Source: Aliirhizobium wenxiniae (GTDB lineage: Bacteria > Pseudomonadota > Alphaproteobacteria > Rhizobiales > Rhizobiaceae). From it: DNA of 64,000 nt. The notes under the pieces were generated by a model. It did not search any database, was not told the DNA's origin, and saw only the letters and a program-made list of their open reading frames with translations. The stretch covers positions 39,650 to 103,649 of the forward strand of contig NZ_JAEUAN010000023.1 of the NCBI RefSeq assembly GCF_019511445.1, given 5' to 3'. Both the position numbers and the translations under genes were made by a program. Below are positions 30,017 to 39,651 of this stretch, piece by piece (the stretch's first letter is position 1; every line of letters begins with the position of its first letter).

Positions 30017-30973
30017 ATGCTTCCAGCGGTCCTCAAGGACAGGCTGCGGCTGCCGGTCGTGGCATCGCCGCTCTTCATCATATCGCATCCGGAACTGACG
30101 CTGGCGCAATGCAAGGCGGGCGTGGTCGGAGCTTTTCCTGCGCTCAATGCGCGGCCTGAAAGCCAACTCGACGAATGGCTGGCCCAGATTTCGGAAGAGC
30201 TTGCAGCGCATGATGCAGCCAATCCCGACAAGCCATCGGCTCCTTTTGCCGTCAACCAGATCGTTCACACGTCGAACAAGCGGCTGGAACACGATCTGAT
30301 GATGTGCGTGAAATACAAGGTGCCTATCGTGATCTCCTCGCTGGGCGCCGTGCCGGAGGTGAATGCCGCAGTCCATTCCTATGGCGGCATCGTGCTGCAT
30401 GACATCATTAACAACCGGCATGCGAAGTCTGCGATCCGCAAGGGCGCCGACGGGTTGATCGCGGTCGCCACCGGTGCAGGTGGTCATGCAGGCACTTTGT
30501 CGCCTTTCGCTCTGGTTCAGGAAATCCGCGAATGGTTCGACGGGCCGCTACTTCTGGCCGGCGCGATCGCCACCGGCGGCGGTATTCTTGCGGCGCAGGC
30601 GATGGGAGCCGACATGGCTTATATCGGCTCGCCCTTCATTGCGACGCACGAGGCTCGCGCGTCGGACGGCTACAAGCAGATGATCGTGGATTCGAACGCC
30701 GCCGATATCGTTTATTCCAACTATTTCACCGGTATTCACGGCAATTACCTCAGAGGCTCGATCGCGGCGATGGGGATGGATCCGAATTCGCTTCCCGAGG
30801 CAGATCCGTCGAAAATGGATTTCGACAAGGCAACAACCGGCGCCAAAGCCTGGAAGGAAATCTGGGGAGCCGGCCAAGGTGTTGGCGCTGTCAAGGCGAT
30901 CGAACCGGTAGCAAAGCTGGTCGACCGGCTGGAAGGGGAATATTTGCAGGCCCGGCAGAGGCTCAGCCTTTAG
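30017..30973 (+). CDS. Nitronate monooxygenase family protein
   Basis: 318 residues with the FMN-barrel pattern of the 2-nitropropane dioxygenase family: RLPVVASPLFIIS near the start, FAVNQIVH, GADGLIAVATGAGGHAGT (phosphate and FMN loops, catalytic His in GAGGHAG), LAGAIATGGGILAAQAMGADMAYIGSPF. Members oxidise alkyl nitronates using FMN and O2. Some homologues are enoyl-ACP reductases (FabK), but the GAGGHAG motif favours the former group. GGGAGG lies upstream. It stands alone before tRNA-Thr. Confidence 0.88.
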   Translation: MLPAVLKDRLRLPVVASPLFIISHPELTLAQCKAGVVGAFPALNARPESQLDEWLAQISEELAAHDAANPDKPSAPFAVNQIVHTSNKRLEHDLMMCVKYKVPIVISSLGAVPEVNAAVHSYGGIVLHDIINNRHAKSAIRKGADGLIAVATGAGGHAGTLSPFALVQEIREWFDGPLLLAGAIATGGGILAAQAMGADMAYIGSPFIATHEARASDGYKQMIVDSNAADIVYSNYFTGIHGNYLRGSIAAMGMDPNSLPEADPSKMDFDKATTGAKAWKEIWGAGQGVGAVKAIEPVAKLVDRLEGEYLQARQRLSL

Positions 30974-31089
30974 GCCCTCAAGGCTGCATTTCGGGAAAAA
31001 TGACAGGATCGCGAAAACCGGCTTGAAATCGGAATTGGTTGCCTGTATCAGCGCATCACTCGCAGCATGGCGCCCGTCGCCGCTGCCGG

Positions 31090-31165
31090 GCCGCTTTAGC
31101 TCAGGTGGTAGAGCACATCATTCGTAATGATGGGGTCGCAGGTTCGAGTCCTGCAAGCGGCACCA
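31090..31165 (+). tRNA. tRNA-Thr(CGT)
   Basis: 76 nt with encoded CCA. The acceptor arm is GCCGCTT/AAGCGGC, the anticodon loop TTCGTAA gives CGT, and the T arm is GCAGG-TTCGAGT-CCTGC. Confidence 0.95.
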
Positions 31166-31242
31166 TTTCCTTTTCCGATCAAATGCTGCTTTAGCTGACG
31201 TTTCCGGCTATCGGATTCGCATGTACGCGATCCGGGTCGCCT

Positions 31243-33060
31243 TCAGTGGCCGGTGTCGGCCATTGGGTCGTCTGTCTGGAATGCCTTCAGATGATCGATC
31301 ACCCGCGTTTCGATTTCGGCCGTCGCGCGCTCCCGGTCGCGCAGATCCACCGCGTAGCTGTTTCTCAGCAGATACCAGAAGGTTCGCAGCTCATCCGGTG
31401 ACAGCCTTGATTTGCCGGGAACGAACTGCTCCGCAAAATCGCCGTGGCTTTTGCAGACGAAACAGCCTGCCATGTAATCCGACCGGCCGAAAACATAGAC
31501 CGGCTTTTCGTGGAGCAGTGCTTCCGCACCGACACCCGAGTTAATGACGCAGACCGCCTGCGCCTTCGGGATGATGGCATGGATGCTCGAATAGACCTGT
31601 TGGACGACACCTCTTGAGACAAGGTCGCCAAGATAATGCGAGACTTCAGGCGTGGTGCACAGAGGGTGCCGTTTGACGACCACCGGCAGGCCATGGCTCT
31701 TGGCCGTGCGGACGACCTCGTCCACCATCTCGAACAGGTTGAGATAGGCCAGCTGGCTGACGGCATCACCGATCAGTTGCAGCCCAACGAAGATGAATTT
31801 CTCCGGCAGTTCCTCGACATTCGAGATATCCGCCTGCTGGTATTTCGACAGGTTCCCGCCGATGACGCGCTGCTTTTCGCGATCGAAGAAGTCTGCGGCG
31901 GCCTGCAGAGATATATCCGCGGAGTGCAGTTCGGCTAACGTCATGGCGGAAAACCTGGACCAGCCGGCATAACCACGCCGATCGAAGCTGAACAGAGACG
32001 GTCTGTCCGTCTCCTTGAAATGCAGGCCGAAATCGGTTTCAGAAACAGTGTGATAGGCGAAGAACGGCGTCGGCAGGTTGAGCACGCCATGGGTGCGCAA
32101 TCTGCTCCTTACGGCATAGGATATTTTATGCTTGTCGAGAGCCGCGACGATGCCGGACAAAGCAAAGCGGATGTCCGAGCGGAAGCCGGGATAATCGATC
32201 CTGTTTTTGCGAAAAGCGGCGGCGGGCAACAGGATGACGGGTCGTCCATCGAGAACCGGTTGTTCGCCGGCCGCGCGCGCAAGAATATCCTCATTGGCGC
32301 TGCGGATCACATGGCGAAAGCCTGTGGTCTCATCCAGAATGGATTGAAGCTCGGCCGTCAGTTTTTGCGCCTTGGCGGTTCCGCGCAGGTTGGACGAGGA
32401 TAGAAAGTGCTGTGCGCCATCGAGATCGAACAGGCTGAGCCTTGCCGTCAGCACATCGCCCATATGCTCGCGTGAAAGGGCCTTGTCCTTCTCGATGCGC
32501 TTCAGTTGCGCGATCAGATGCCGGATGGCGCCGGCAAAAATGTCTTCCCGGTCACAGGCTTCGGCGGAAAGAGCGGTGGACAGCGCCAATGTGAGATCGA
32601 GATAATCCGGCTCTGCCCGCATGAAGGCCAGCCCGTCTTGCGCCAGCCGTTCATGGTAACGCAACTGGTCGGGGTCGCCCGTCTCCGCATGTCCACCCCC
32701 ACCCTGTCCCTGACGTTGCAAGGCTGCACGCAAAAGCACCGCAGCACCTAGGGAAAGCCGCGGGTCGTTGAGGATCTCGGCAATCCGGCGTGCGTGTCCC
32801 GGCTCTACCACTCTCGCTATAAATGTGGATATGGCCCAGAAGGTGAGCTGCTTCTTGCGGGCATAACGGATGAAAAGACTTTCTGCCGCGTGGGGTCGAT
32901 CGGCATGGTATTCGATCAACATCCGGCCTTCGAACACCAGCGCCGACAGTTTTCGCAATGAAGCAAAGGGAGGAAGAAAAAAAGCGGCAGCGGCGAGCAA
33001 GATGCGCATGGTCCGCAGGTTTCTGCCTGCCCGCACTTTCCTCTCGATATTGCCGATCAT
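31243..33060 (-). CDS. Capsule polysaccharide (KpsC/LpsZ-type) protein
   Basis: 605 residues. The N-terminal half is helical and TPR-like and has no clear family. The C-terminal half (about 360-600) matches the capsule polysaccharide biosynthesis fold seen in KpsC/KpsS/LpsZ: KFIFVGLQLIGDAVS, PVVVKRHPLC, AVCVINSGVGAEALLHEKPVYVFG. In KpsC and KpsS these domains are Kdo transferases that build the lipid-linked linker of capsules, and LpsZ modifies rhizobial surface polysaccharide. No other capsule genes are next to it, apart from a broken glycosyltransferase. The exact sugar transferred is unknown. Confidence 0.75.
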   Translation of the reverse strand: MIGNIERKVRAGRNLRTMRILLAAAAFFLPPFASLRKLSALVFEGRMLIEYHADRPHAAESLFIRYARKKQLTFWAISTFIARVVEPGHARRIAEILNDPRLSLGAAVLLRAALQRQGQGGGGHAETGDPDQLRYHERLAQDGLAFMRAEPDYLDLTLALSTALSAEACDREDIFAGAIRHLIAQLKRIEKDKALSREHMGDVLTARLSLFDLDGAQHFLSSSNLRGTAKAQKLTAELQSILDETTGFRHVIRSANEDILARAAGEQPVLDGRPVILLPAAAFRKNRIDYPGFRSDIRFALSGIVAALDKHKISYAVRSRLRTHGVLNLPTPFFAYHTVSETDFGLHFKETDRPSLFSFDRRGYAGWSRFSAMTLAELHSADISLQAAADFFDREKQRVIGGNLSKYQQADISNVEELPEKFIFVGLQLIGDAVSQLAYLNLFEMVDEVVRTAKSHGLPVVVKRHPLCTTPEVSHYLGDLVSRGVVQQVYSSIHAIIPKAQAVCVINSGVGAEALLHEKPVYVFGRSDYMAGCFVCKSHGDFAEQFVPGKSRLSPDELRTFWYLLRNSYAVDLRDRERATAEIETRVIDHLKAFQTDDPMADTGH

Positions 33061-33157
33061 CGCGCCTGCCCTGAGCCGTCAACTGACTAAACCGACCTAT
33101 AGAGCGGTTCGCGGTCGAATGGAAAGGTCGCAGCGATCTTCCCATCCGCCTCCGACT

Positions 33158-34309
33158 TCAATGGGACGGCGATGCGGAGCTCAGTTCACTCGTTTCGGTG
33201 CCGATCGTCATTGTGTTGCCGCGCCAGTCGAACGAGCCGCTCAGCCAGCTTCTGATCCAGATCGCGGGTGAGAGAACATCCCGCGCCAGCATGGCCGGCA
33301 GGGTCCAGAGCGAAAGCCGCCAGTTCTTGGTCCAGATCAGGGCGAGTTCCGGAAGATAGACAGCGGCAAGGACCGCAAGGGTAACGGCCGCGAATGAGAT
33401 GTCGCCGGACGACAGAGCTGCAGCCGTCAGTGCCAGCAAGAGCGGCGGCAGGCAACCGAGCAGGATTTCCGGCGCGAAGAAGGCCGGGAAAGTGACACGG
33501 CGCAGGCGCGCCCAGCGGGCCTGTCGTGACCAGATCTGGCCGAGTTCACGCCGGCCTAGCGGCTGTTCGAAAGGTGAGGAGACAAGATGGACCTTGAGGC
33601 CGAGACGGCGAACCAGCTTGGTGGCCGCCGCATCCTCGGCGATTTCGGCACCCAATGCGGCAATACCGCCTTCTGCATCCAGCATCGGTTTGTACCACAG
33701 CATGCTCTTGCCCTGGGCAAAACCGAGACCGACCGCTTCGCCGGCATATTGCCAGCGTGCCTACAGGGAGTTCAGGAAGGCGCATTCGACTTCGGCCCAG
33801 AAGCCTTGCGGGCGGGAACCGAGCGGGGTCGAGCAGACGAGGCCGGTATTTTTGCGCCGTGCGGCCATGAGATGGGCGATGTAATCGCGCGGCATCAGGA
33901 CGTTGGAATCGGCCAGCACCACCCAGTCGTTGACTGCAGCGCGCCAGCCTTTGACACAATTGTTGAGTTTGGGATTGGCGCTGACGCGGTCATCGCCGAT
34001 CAACAGGCTTGCCCTGATTTCGGAATGCCGCGCCATAGCATCGTTCACTGCCGGGATGACCGGGTCACGTGGATCGGCAACGCAGAAGATCAGCTCGTAA
34101 TCCGGCCAATCCAGATCGAATGCCCGTTCCAACGTGAGCGGGGTGAAATTCTCGATGCCGCAGGCCGGGATGACGACGGAGACCGATGGTTTCTCGGCAA
34201 GTGCGGGCGCCGGGCTGCCGTTTCGCGACAGGCGCCCCATGGCGACACCGATACTGATGCCGTTGGCAGCGATCAGCACGCAGGAAGCGAGGCCAAGAAA
34301 AAGCGACAT
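33158..34309 (-). pseudogene. Family-21 (ceramide glucosyltransferase-like) glycosyltransferase, interrupted by TAG
   Basis: One frame runs from ATG 34309 to the stop at 33158 except for a single TAG at 33763-33761. Before it are the membrane anchor, VSVVIPACG, the D motifs (LADSNVLM) and ECAFLNSL. After it come ARWQYAGEAVGLGFAQGKSM, EDAAATKLVRRLG, the RQARW signature of GT21 enzymes and three C-terminal membrane helices. Changing TAG to CAG (Gln) would restore a normal 383-residue enzyme. GT21 members glucosylate ceramide or hopanoid lipids. Either a recent nonsense mutation or a base-call error; no frameshift is needed. Confidence 0.85.
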
Positions 34310-34464
34310 CAAGCGGTCTCCGTTGGGCCTCGATATGTCAGAGCCAGGTTTCGCCTTTACGGGGCGCGGCTCATCGGGCTTGGCGAAGGACCCAAGCACG
34401 GACAGATGTCAGGGGCATGACACGAGCGTGAAAGCAGGGACGTGGCTGCCTATACCCACCGCTT

Positions 34465-35580
34465 TTATTCCAAGACCAACCGCCAGACCTCGTCGGCAAT
34501 TGCCAGCGACGAGGTGAGGCCGGGAGATTCGATGCCATAAAGCGCGACATATCCCTGGTGGCCGGTCGTCTCGGGCCCCTGGATGATGAAATCGCCGCCC
34601 CCGCCTCCTTCAGGGCCGACCGTCTTAGGCCGCACGCCGGCATAGGCCGGCTGCAGCGATGCGTCCTTCAGATGCGGCCAGTATTTGCGGATCGCAGCGT
34701 AGAATTTTTCCGAGCGGGCAGGATCGACATCGTAATTCGGCGCCTCCACCCACTCCACATCAGGCCCGAAGCGTGCCTGACCGGCAAGATCGAGCGTCAG
34801 GTGAGTGCCGAGGCCACCCGGTTCCGGCACCGGATAGATCAGGCGACTGGCAGGCGCCTTGCCGGAGAGGGAGAAATAATTGCCCTTGGCATAGGATCTA
34901 TGCGGGATCGTTTTCGGATCGAGGCCGCTCAAGTTTTCGGAGACTGACCATGCCTCCAGACCCGCCGAATTGATGACCAGTCGAGCGTTCGCGTCGAACG
35001 GCTCATCGCCGCCGACGCGGAGGCGCACGCTATCGACCGTCAACTCACCCGAGAGAAGCGGAGAGTTGACGACGATCGTGCCGCCATGGGCCTCGATATC
35101 GGTAATATAGGCGTCCATCAGGCCATGGCTGTCGATGATGCCGGTCGAGGGGGAAACCAATGCCGCATGGCCGGTGATCTGCGGCTCCAGCGCATGCAGC
35201 GCGGCGGCATCGATGAGGTAACAATCATCGACCCCATTCGCAGCGGCCTGTTTCAGCAGCTTTTCCAGATAGGCGACTTCATCCGGATTGGAGGCGACGA
35301 CCAATTTACCGCATTGGCGGTGCGGGACATGGCGCTCGCGGCAATAGGCGTAAAGCGCGTCCCTGCCCTTCACACAGAGTTCAGCCTTGCGGCTGCCGCT
35401 TGCGTAATAAAGTCCGGCATGGATGACCTCGCTGTTGCGCGAGGAGGTGATGCTGCCCGTCAACGGCTCGCTTTCGAGGACAACGACCTCACGCCCGGCC
35501 ATCGCCAGCCTGCGGGCAATCGCCAGGCCCACGACACCGCCACCGACGACCACGCAATCGAGGTCGAGAACTTCCCCCAT
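34465..35580 (-). CDS. FAD-dependent oxidoreductase, L-2-hydroxyglutarate oxidase-like
   Basis: 371 residues. N-terminal dinucleotide-binding VVVGGGVVGLAIARRLA (10-26) and the LhgO/DAO-family motif SSRNSEVIHAGLYY are followed by KGRDALY, STGIIDSHGL, YAKGNYFSL, HLTLDL and YAGVRPK. The group oxidises L-2-hydroxyglutarate or related 2-hydroxyacids and sarcosine-like substrates, passing electrons to the respiratory chain. It is divergent from the D-2-hydroxyacid dehydrogenase at 35708, so the pair may act on the two hydroxyacid enantiomers. That is inference from position. Confidence 0.85.
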   Translation of the reverse strand: MGEVLDLDCVVVGGGVVGLAIARRLAMAGREVVVLESEPLTGSITSSRNSEVIHAGLYYASGSRKAELCVKGRDALYAYCRERHVPHRQCGKLVVASNPDEVAYLEKLLKQAAANGVDDCYLIDAAALHALEPQITGHAALVSPSTGIIDSHGLMDAYITDIEAHGGTIVVNSPLLSGELTVDSVRLRVGGDEPFDANARLVINSAGLEAWSVSENLSGLDPKTIPHRSYAKGNYFSLSGKAPASRLIYPVPEPGGLGTHLTLDLAGQARFGPDVEWVEAPNYDVDPARSEKFYAAIRKYWPHLKDASLQPAYAGVRPKTVGPEGGGGGDFIIQGPETTGHQGYVALYGIESPGLTSSLAIADEVWRLVLE

Positions 35581-35707
35581 GCAACTCCCCCATACAGGTC
35601 AACTTGGCCGTTGTTCGGGCTTTCGCGACGGCCCGAATGCTGTAGGACTACATTCCTCAAACAGGCGCGCGCCGAATGCAAGCCGGAACTAAATTTGGGA
35701 GGCCTTG

Positions 35708-36661
35708 ATGACGAAGATTGTTTTTCTCGATCGCGACACGATCGGTCCCGCGGTGACGATTACCCGACCGAGCTTTGCCCATGAATGGGTCGAGTACGGT
35801 AAGACGCCGGAAGCAGAAGTGGCGGAGCGGATAAGCGACGCCGATATCGTCATCACCAATAAAGCGCCGGTGCGTGAAGCTTCGATCAAGGCGGCGCAGA
35901 AGCTGAAGATGATTGCAGTCGCAGCAACCGGCTATGACGTGATCGATCTCGCCTTCGCCAAAGAGCGCGGCATCGTGGTCTCGAATGTGCGGGGTTATGC
36001 GGTCAATACCGTGCCGGAGCATACATTTGCGCTGATCTTTGCGCTGCGCCGCTCGATCATCGGCTTTCGTGAGGATGTGATTGCCGGCGAGTGGCAGCGG
36101 GCCAACCAATTCTGCTTTTTCAACCATCCGATCCGCGATCTGTCCAATTCCACGATCGGCATTTTCGGGGGCGGCGCATTGGGCCAGTCGGTGGCGCGGA
36201 TTGCCGAGGCGCTCGGCATGAAGGTGATGTTTGCAGGGCGCAAGGGTGCCGGCGATGTGCCTGAAGGTTATAAGCCGTTCGAGACGGTGCTCGAAGAGGC
36301 CGATATCATCACGCTGCATATGCCGCTGAAGCCCGAAACCCGCGACCTGATCGGGATTACCGAATTCCGCAGGATGAAAAAAAATCCACTGATCATCAAC
36401 ACCGCGCGCGGCGGGCTGGTGAACGAGGCGGATCTGGTAACGGCACTCGACGAAGGGCTGATTGCCGGCGCAGGGTTCGACGTGCTGACCAAAGAACCAC
36501 CGGCTGCGGACAATCCGCTTCTCACCATACTCGACCGACCGAACGTGATCCTCACCCCGCATGTCGCCTGGGCGAGCGACGAGGCGATGCAGGCACTATG
36601 GGCACAGGTAATCAAGCATGTCGAGAATTTCGAAAAAGGCACTCCTTCCAACGCCTTGTAA
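35708..36661 (+). CDS. D-2-hydroxyacid dehydrogenase (NAD-dependent)
   Basis: 317 residues. The Rossmann motif GIFGGGALG lies at about 150-158. The catalytic set is visible: Arg in INTARGGLVNEADL, Glu in DVLTKEPP and His in LTPHVAWAS. The substrate-side motif ATGYDVIDL and RGYAVNTVPEHTFALI is closest to glycerate/hydroxypyruvate reductases (HprA-like). It likely interconverts hydroxypyruvate or a related 2-ketoacid and the D-hydroxyacid. ATG 35708 follows GGGAGG. A TTG one codon earlier is possible. Confidence 0.88.
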   Translation: MTKIVFLDRDTIGPAVTITRPSFAHEWVEYGKTPEAEVAERISDADIVITNKAPVREASIKAAQKLKMIAVAATGYDVIDLAFAKERGIVVSNVRGYAVNTVPEHTFALIFALRRSIIGFREDVIAGEWQRANQFCFFNHPIRDLSNSTIGIFGGGALGQSVARIAEALGMKVMFAGRKGAGDVPEGYKPFETVLEEADIITLHMPLKPETRDLIGITEFRRMKKNPLIINTARGGLVNEADLVTALDEGLIAGAGFDVLTKEPPAADNPLLTILDRPNVILTPHVAWASDEAMQALWAQVIKHVENFEKGTPSNAL

Positions 36662-36813
36662 CATCTGACCTGAGCATTTTCGGGAATATATCAAAGTGGA
36701 AATACCAGTTTAGCGAAAGATTCAGGTGTTTGATGCAGGGTCAAACCATGGGTAATAGTGGCCGCGCGTGTTGAAACCGCTGAACAGGCCGCTTTCTGGG
36801 GAAGGTTTATTCC

Positions 36814-37074
36814 ATGGCTGACAGGTTCAACGCTCCCGTGCGGGAATTCATCGCGGAAAACTTCCTGTTCCGCGCCGACGCCGATCTCGACGACAATCAG
36901 TCGCTTCTGGAGAGCGGCGTGATTGATTCCACCGGCGTGCTCGAGGTCATCGCTTTTCTGGAGCAGACTTTTGGAATTTCCATTGCGGACGACGAGATCG
37001 TTCCGGAAAATCTCGACAGCATCGCCAGCATGACGCGCTATCTGGCATCCAAGCTGCCAGCCGCGGCGGCTTGA
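36814..37074 (+). CDS. Stand-alone acyl carrier protein
   Basis: 86 residues. The phosphopantetheine site is Ser39 in VIDSTGVLEVI, differing from the DSLD of the fatty-acid AcpP. It has LLESGVIDST upstream and FGISIADDEIVPENLDSI downstream. This DST form is common in ACPs dedicated to secondary or surface pathways. It starts 16 bp before the acyl-ligase gene and is probably its carrier partner. A phosphopantetheinyl transferase must be supplied elsewhere. Confidence 0.92.
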   Translation: MADRFNAPVREFIAENFLFRADADLDDNQSLLESGVIDSTGVLEVIAFLEQTFGISIADDEIVPENLDSIASMTRYLASKLPAAAA

Positions 37075-37090
37075 AGCTGGCGACCCGGCC

Positions 37091-38644
37091 ATGCGTATCG
37101 AGGATCATCTTCGCCAAAGCGCCGGTCGTTTGGAAACAAAAACGGCGCTGATCGCCGGTGAGACGCAATTGTCTTACCGCGAGCTCGACAGGCAGTCGGA
37201 CCGGCTGGCCGCCAGCCTGATCGCGCAAGGGATCAAGCCGGGTGACCGGGTCCTGATGGTCGCCGAAAACTCTGCCGAGGCGGTGGTGGCATTCTTTGCC
37301 ACCTGGAAGGCCGGGGCGGTACCCTGCCCTCTGCATGCTTCGATCAAACCGGACAAGCTGCGCGTTATCATCAAAAGCACGGCGCCTTTCGCGATCCTCG
37401 CACAGGCCCGGTTCTGCAGCGTTGTCGATACGGCTTTGGGCGGCGAAATATTCTCACCTGTCAAAATCTCTTTTGGCAGCACGCCGGAAAAACACAGTGA
37501 CGGCTGGCTGACCTATGAGGCGCTTATCGCGCATGACGGCACGACTGCGCTCCCGCTGCAGCCAGACAGCGAGGCTTTGGCGCTGCTGATCCACACTTCC
37601 GGCTCGACGGGTACGCCGAAGGGCGTGATGCACAGCCATGCCAGCCTGCTTGCGGCCTGCGGCTCCATCACGGACTATCTCGACAACAGTGCTGATGACA
37701 TCGTGCTGAGCGTTTTGCCGATCTCCTTCGGTTACGGGATCACCCAGATCGTGACCATGGTGATGGTTGGTGGCACGGTGGTGCTGGAAAAAAGCTTTGC
37801 CTTTCCGCGCAAAATCCTGGCCCGGCTTGTGGAGACACGCGCGACGGGGTGCCCAATCGTGCCCGCGATGGCCGCGCTGATCGCCGGCATGCAGGATCTG
37901 CAGCCGGCCTTCCTGCCCGACCTGCGCTACATGACCAGCGCCGCCGCCGCTATGCCGCCTTCCGTGACCGCGCGGCTGCGAAACATTCTGCCGGAAACGC
38001 AGCTTTTCATCATGTATGGTCAGACCGAATGCATCCGGGCGACCTATCTGCCGCCCGAAGAGGCTGACCGGCGCCCGCTTTCCGTCGGCCAAGCCATTCC
38101 GGGAACAACGGCCCATGTGGTCGACGAGGCCGGTAATATCGTGCCGCCCGGCGTGACCGGAGAATTGGTCGTCGAAGGACCGCATGTGATGGGCGGATAC
38201 TGGCGGGACGATATGGCAAGCGCCGAGAAAGTGACCGCGATCGACGGCGGGCGCAGGCTGCTGACCGGTGATCTGTTCAGAACGGACGAAGACGGCTTTC
38301 TCTATTTCGTCAGTCGCCGCGACGACATCATCAAGACACGCGGCGAGAAGGTCAGTCCGCAGGAGGTCGAGCGGGTGCTCTATGCCTTGCCCGGTATTCG
38401 CGAGGCTGCGGTCGCCGGTGTCGATGACCCGGTGTTCGGCCAGCTGATCCGCGCCTATGTGGCGCTGGAGCCGAGCGCCGCGCTTTCCGAAAAAGAGATC
38501 CTGCGCCACTGCGCGACATATCTCGAAGACTATATGGTGCCGAAGAGCGTCGAGTTTCGCGATGCGCTTCCCAAGACGAGCACCGGCAAGATCCGCCTTA
38601 ACGCCGAACCATCCGTTCCCGACATCAAGGACAGTGCCGCATGA
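37091..38644 (+). CDS. AMP-forming acyl-acid:ACP/CoA ligase
   Basis: 517 residues. ANL superfamily: P-loop HTSGSTGTPKG at 168-178, YGQTECIRATYLP, LTGDLFRTDEDGFLYFVSRRDDIIKTRGEKVSP hinge region, and the catalytic C-terminal Lys500 in TSTGKIR. It activates a carboxylic acid as an acyl-adenylate. The adjacent ACP suggests transfer onto ACP rather than CoA. It lies 16 bp after the ACP, and its stop overlaps the start of the NadE-like gene (ATGA), so the three are one operon. The acid cannot be read from the sequence. Confidence 0.9.
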   Translation: MRIEDHLRQSAGRLETKTALIAGETQLSYRELDRQSDRLAASLIAQGIKPGDRVLMVAENSAEAVVAFFATWKAGAVPCPLHASIKPDKLRVIIKSTAPFAILAQARFCSVVDTALGGEIFSPVKISFGSTPEKHSDGWLTYEALIAHDGTTALPLQPDSEALALLIHTSGSTGTPKGVMHSHASLLAACGSITDYLDNSADDIVLSVLPISFGYGITQIVTMVMVGGTVVLEKSFAFPRKILARLVETRATGCPIVPAMAALIAGMQDLQPAFLPDLRYMTSAAAAMPPSVTARLRNILPETQLFIMYGQTECIRATYLPPEEADRRPLSVGQAIPGTTAHVVDEAGNIVPPGVTGELVVEGPHVMGGYWRDDMASAEKVTAIDGGRRLLTGDLFRTDEDGFLYFVSRRDDIIKTRGEKVSPQEVERVLYALPGIREAAVAGVDDPVFGQLIRAYVALEPSAALSEKEILRHCATYLEDYMVPKSVEFRDALPKTSTGKIRLNAEPSVPDIKDSAA

Positions 38645-39639
38645 CGAACGCTACCGCAGCCTTAAAGAAAGGTGCCGGTTTTTCGGCGCAGAACCTCGTG
38701 CTCGATGCGGAGGCGGAAATCGAGCGCATCTGCGAATGGCTGCGCCTGACGGTGCTGAAGGATTTTCGCAAACGCGGGGCTGTTTTAGGCCTTTCCGGCG
38801 GTATTGATTCCAGCGTCACGGCTGCGCTTTGTGCCCGCGCACTGGGCAAGGGCAAAGTGACTGGCGTGTTCATGCCAGAACATGACAGCGACCCGGACAG
38901 CTTGCGGCTCGGCAAGGCCCTGGCGGAAGCCGTCGGGATTGAGACGGTGCTGGAGGATATAGGCCCGTCACTTGCCGCGCAGGGTTGTTATGCGCGCCGC
39001 GACGGCTTTATCCGTCAGGTCGTGCCGGAATTTGGCGAAGGCTGGGGCTGCAAGGTGGTGCTGGAAGATGCGCTGACCGGGCGAGGCTACAACATCTCCT
39101 GGCTGGTGGTTGCCAACTCGGAAGGCGAGCAGAGCCGGCACCGGATGCCGCTCGACGTCTATCTCGGCATGATCGCGGCGGCCAACATGAAGCAGCGGAC
39201 CCGCAAGCAGATCGAATATTATCATGCCGACCGGCTGAATTTTGCGGTTGCCGGCACGCCGAACCGGCTGGAATACGATCAGGGCTTCTTCGTCAAGAAC
39301 GGCGATGGTGCGGCCGATTTCAAGCCGATCGCGCATCTCTACAAGACACAGGTCTATCAGCTTGCGGAAGCGCTCGGCGTGCCGGAAGAAATTCGCCGTC
39401 GCCCGCCGACGACCGATACGTGGTCGCTGCCGCAAGGACAGGACGAGTATTATTTCTCGCTGCCCTATGACCGGATGGATATCTGCCTCTATGCGCTGGA
39501 TAACGGCGTTTCCCGCGAGGAAACGGCGGCGGCGGCCGGGCTTACCGCGGATCAGGTGGATGCGGTCTGGCGCAATATCGCCTCGAAGCGGAAGGTGGCG
39601 GATTATCTGCACGCGCAGCCGGCAACGATGCTCGGCTGA
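38641..39639 (+). CDS. Stand-alone NadE-like ATP-dependent ammonia ligase
   Basis: 332 residues. The adenine-nucleotide alpha-hydrolase P-loop SGGIDSS is at 52-58. NAD-synthetase features are present: GTPNRLEYDQGFFVKNGDGAADF, PIAHLYKTQVYQLAEALGVP. The usual PPTAGLWxGQTDE is changed to PPTTDTWSLPQGQDEYYF. There is no N-terminal glutaminase domain, so ammonia would have to be the nitrogen donor. It may be a true NAD synthetase, but its coupling to ACP and acyl ligase genes suggests it amidates another adenylated carboxylate. Family assignment is firm, substrate is not. Confidence 0.82.
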   Translation: MTNATAALKKGAGFSAQNLVLDAEAEIERICEWLRLTVLKDFRKRGAVLGLSGGIDSSVTAALCARALGKGKVTGVFMPEHDSDPDSLRLGKALAEAVGIETVLEDIGPSLAAQGCYARRDGFIRQVVPEFGEGWGCKVVLEDALTGRGYNISWLVVANSEGEQSRHRMPLDVYLGMIAAANMKQRTRKQIEYYHADRLNFAVAGTPNRLEYDQGFFVKNGDGAADFKPIAHLYKTQVYQLAEALGVPEEIRRRPPTTDTWSLPQGQDEYYFSLPYDRMDICLYALDNGVSREETAAAAGLTADQVDAVWRNIASKRKVADYLHAQPATMLG

Positions 39640-39651
39640 GCGCGATCCGGC

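Noticed and set aside
32651..33145. Minus-strand frame overlapping the start of the capsule-type gene
   Set aside because: It is out of frame with the KpsC-like gene and has no coding character. It is a shadow.
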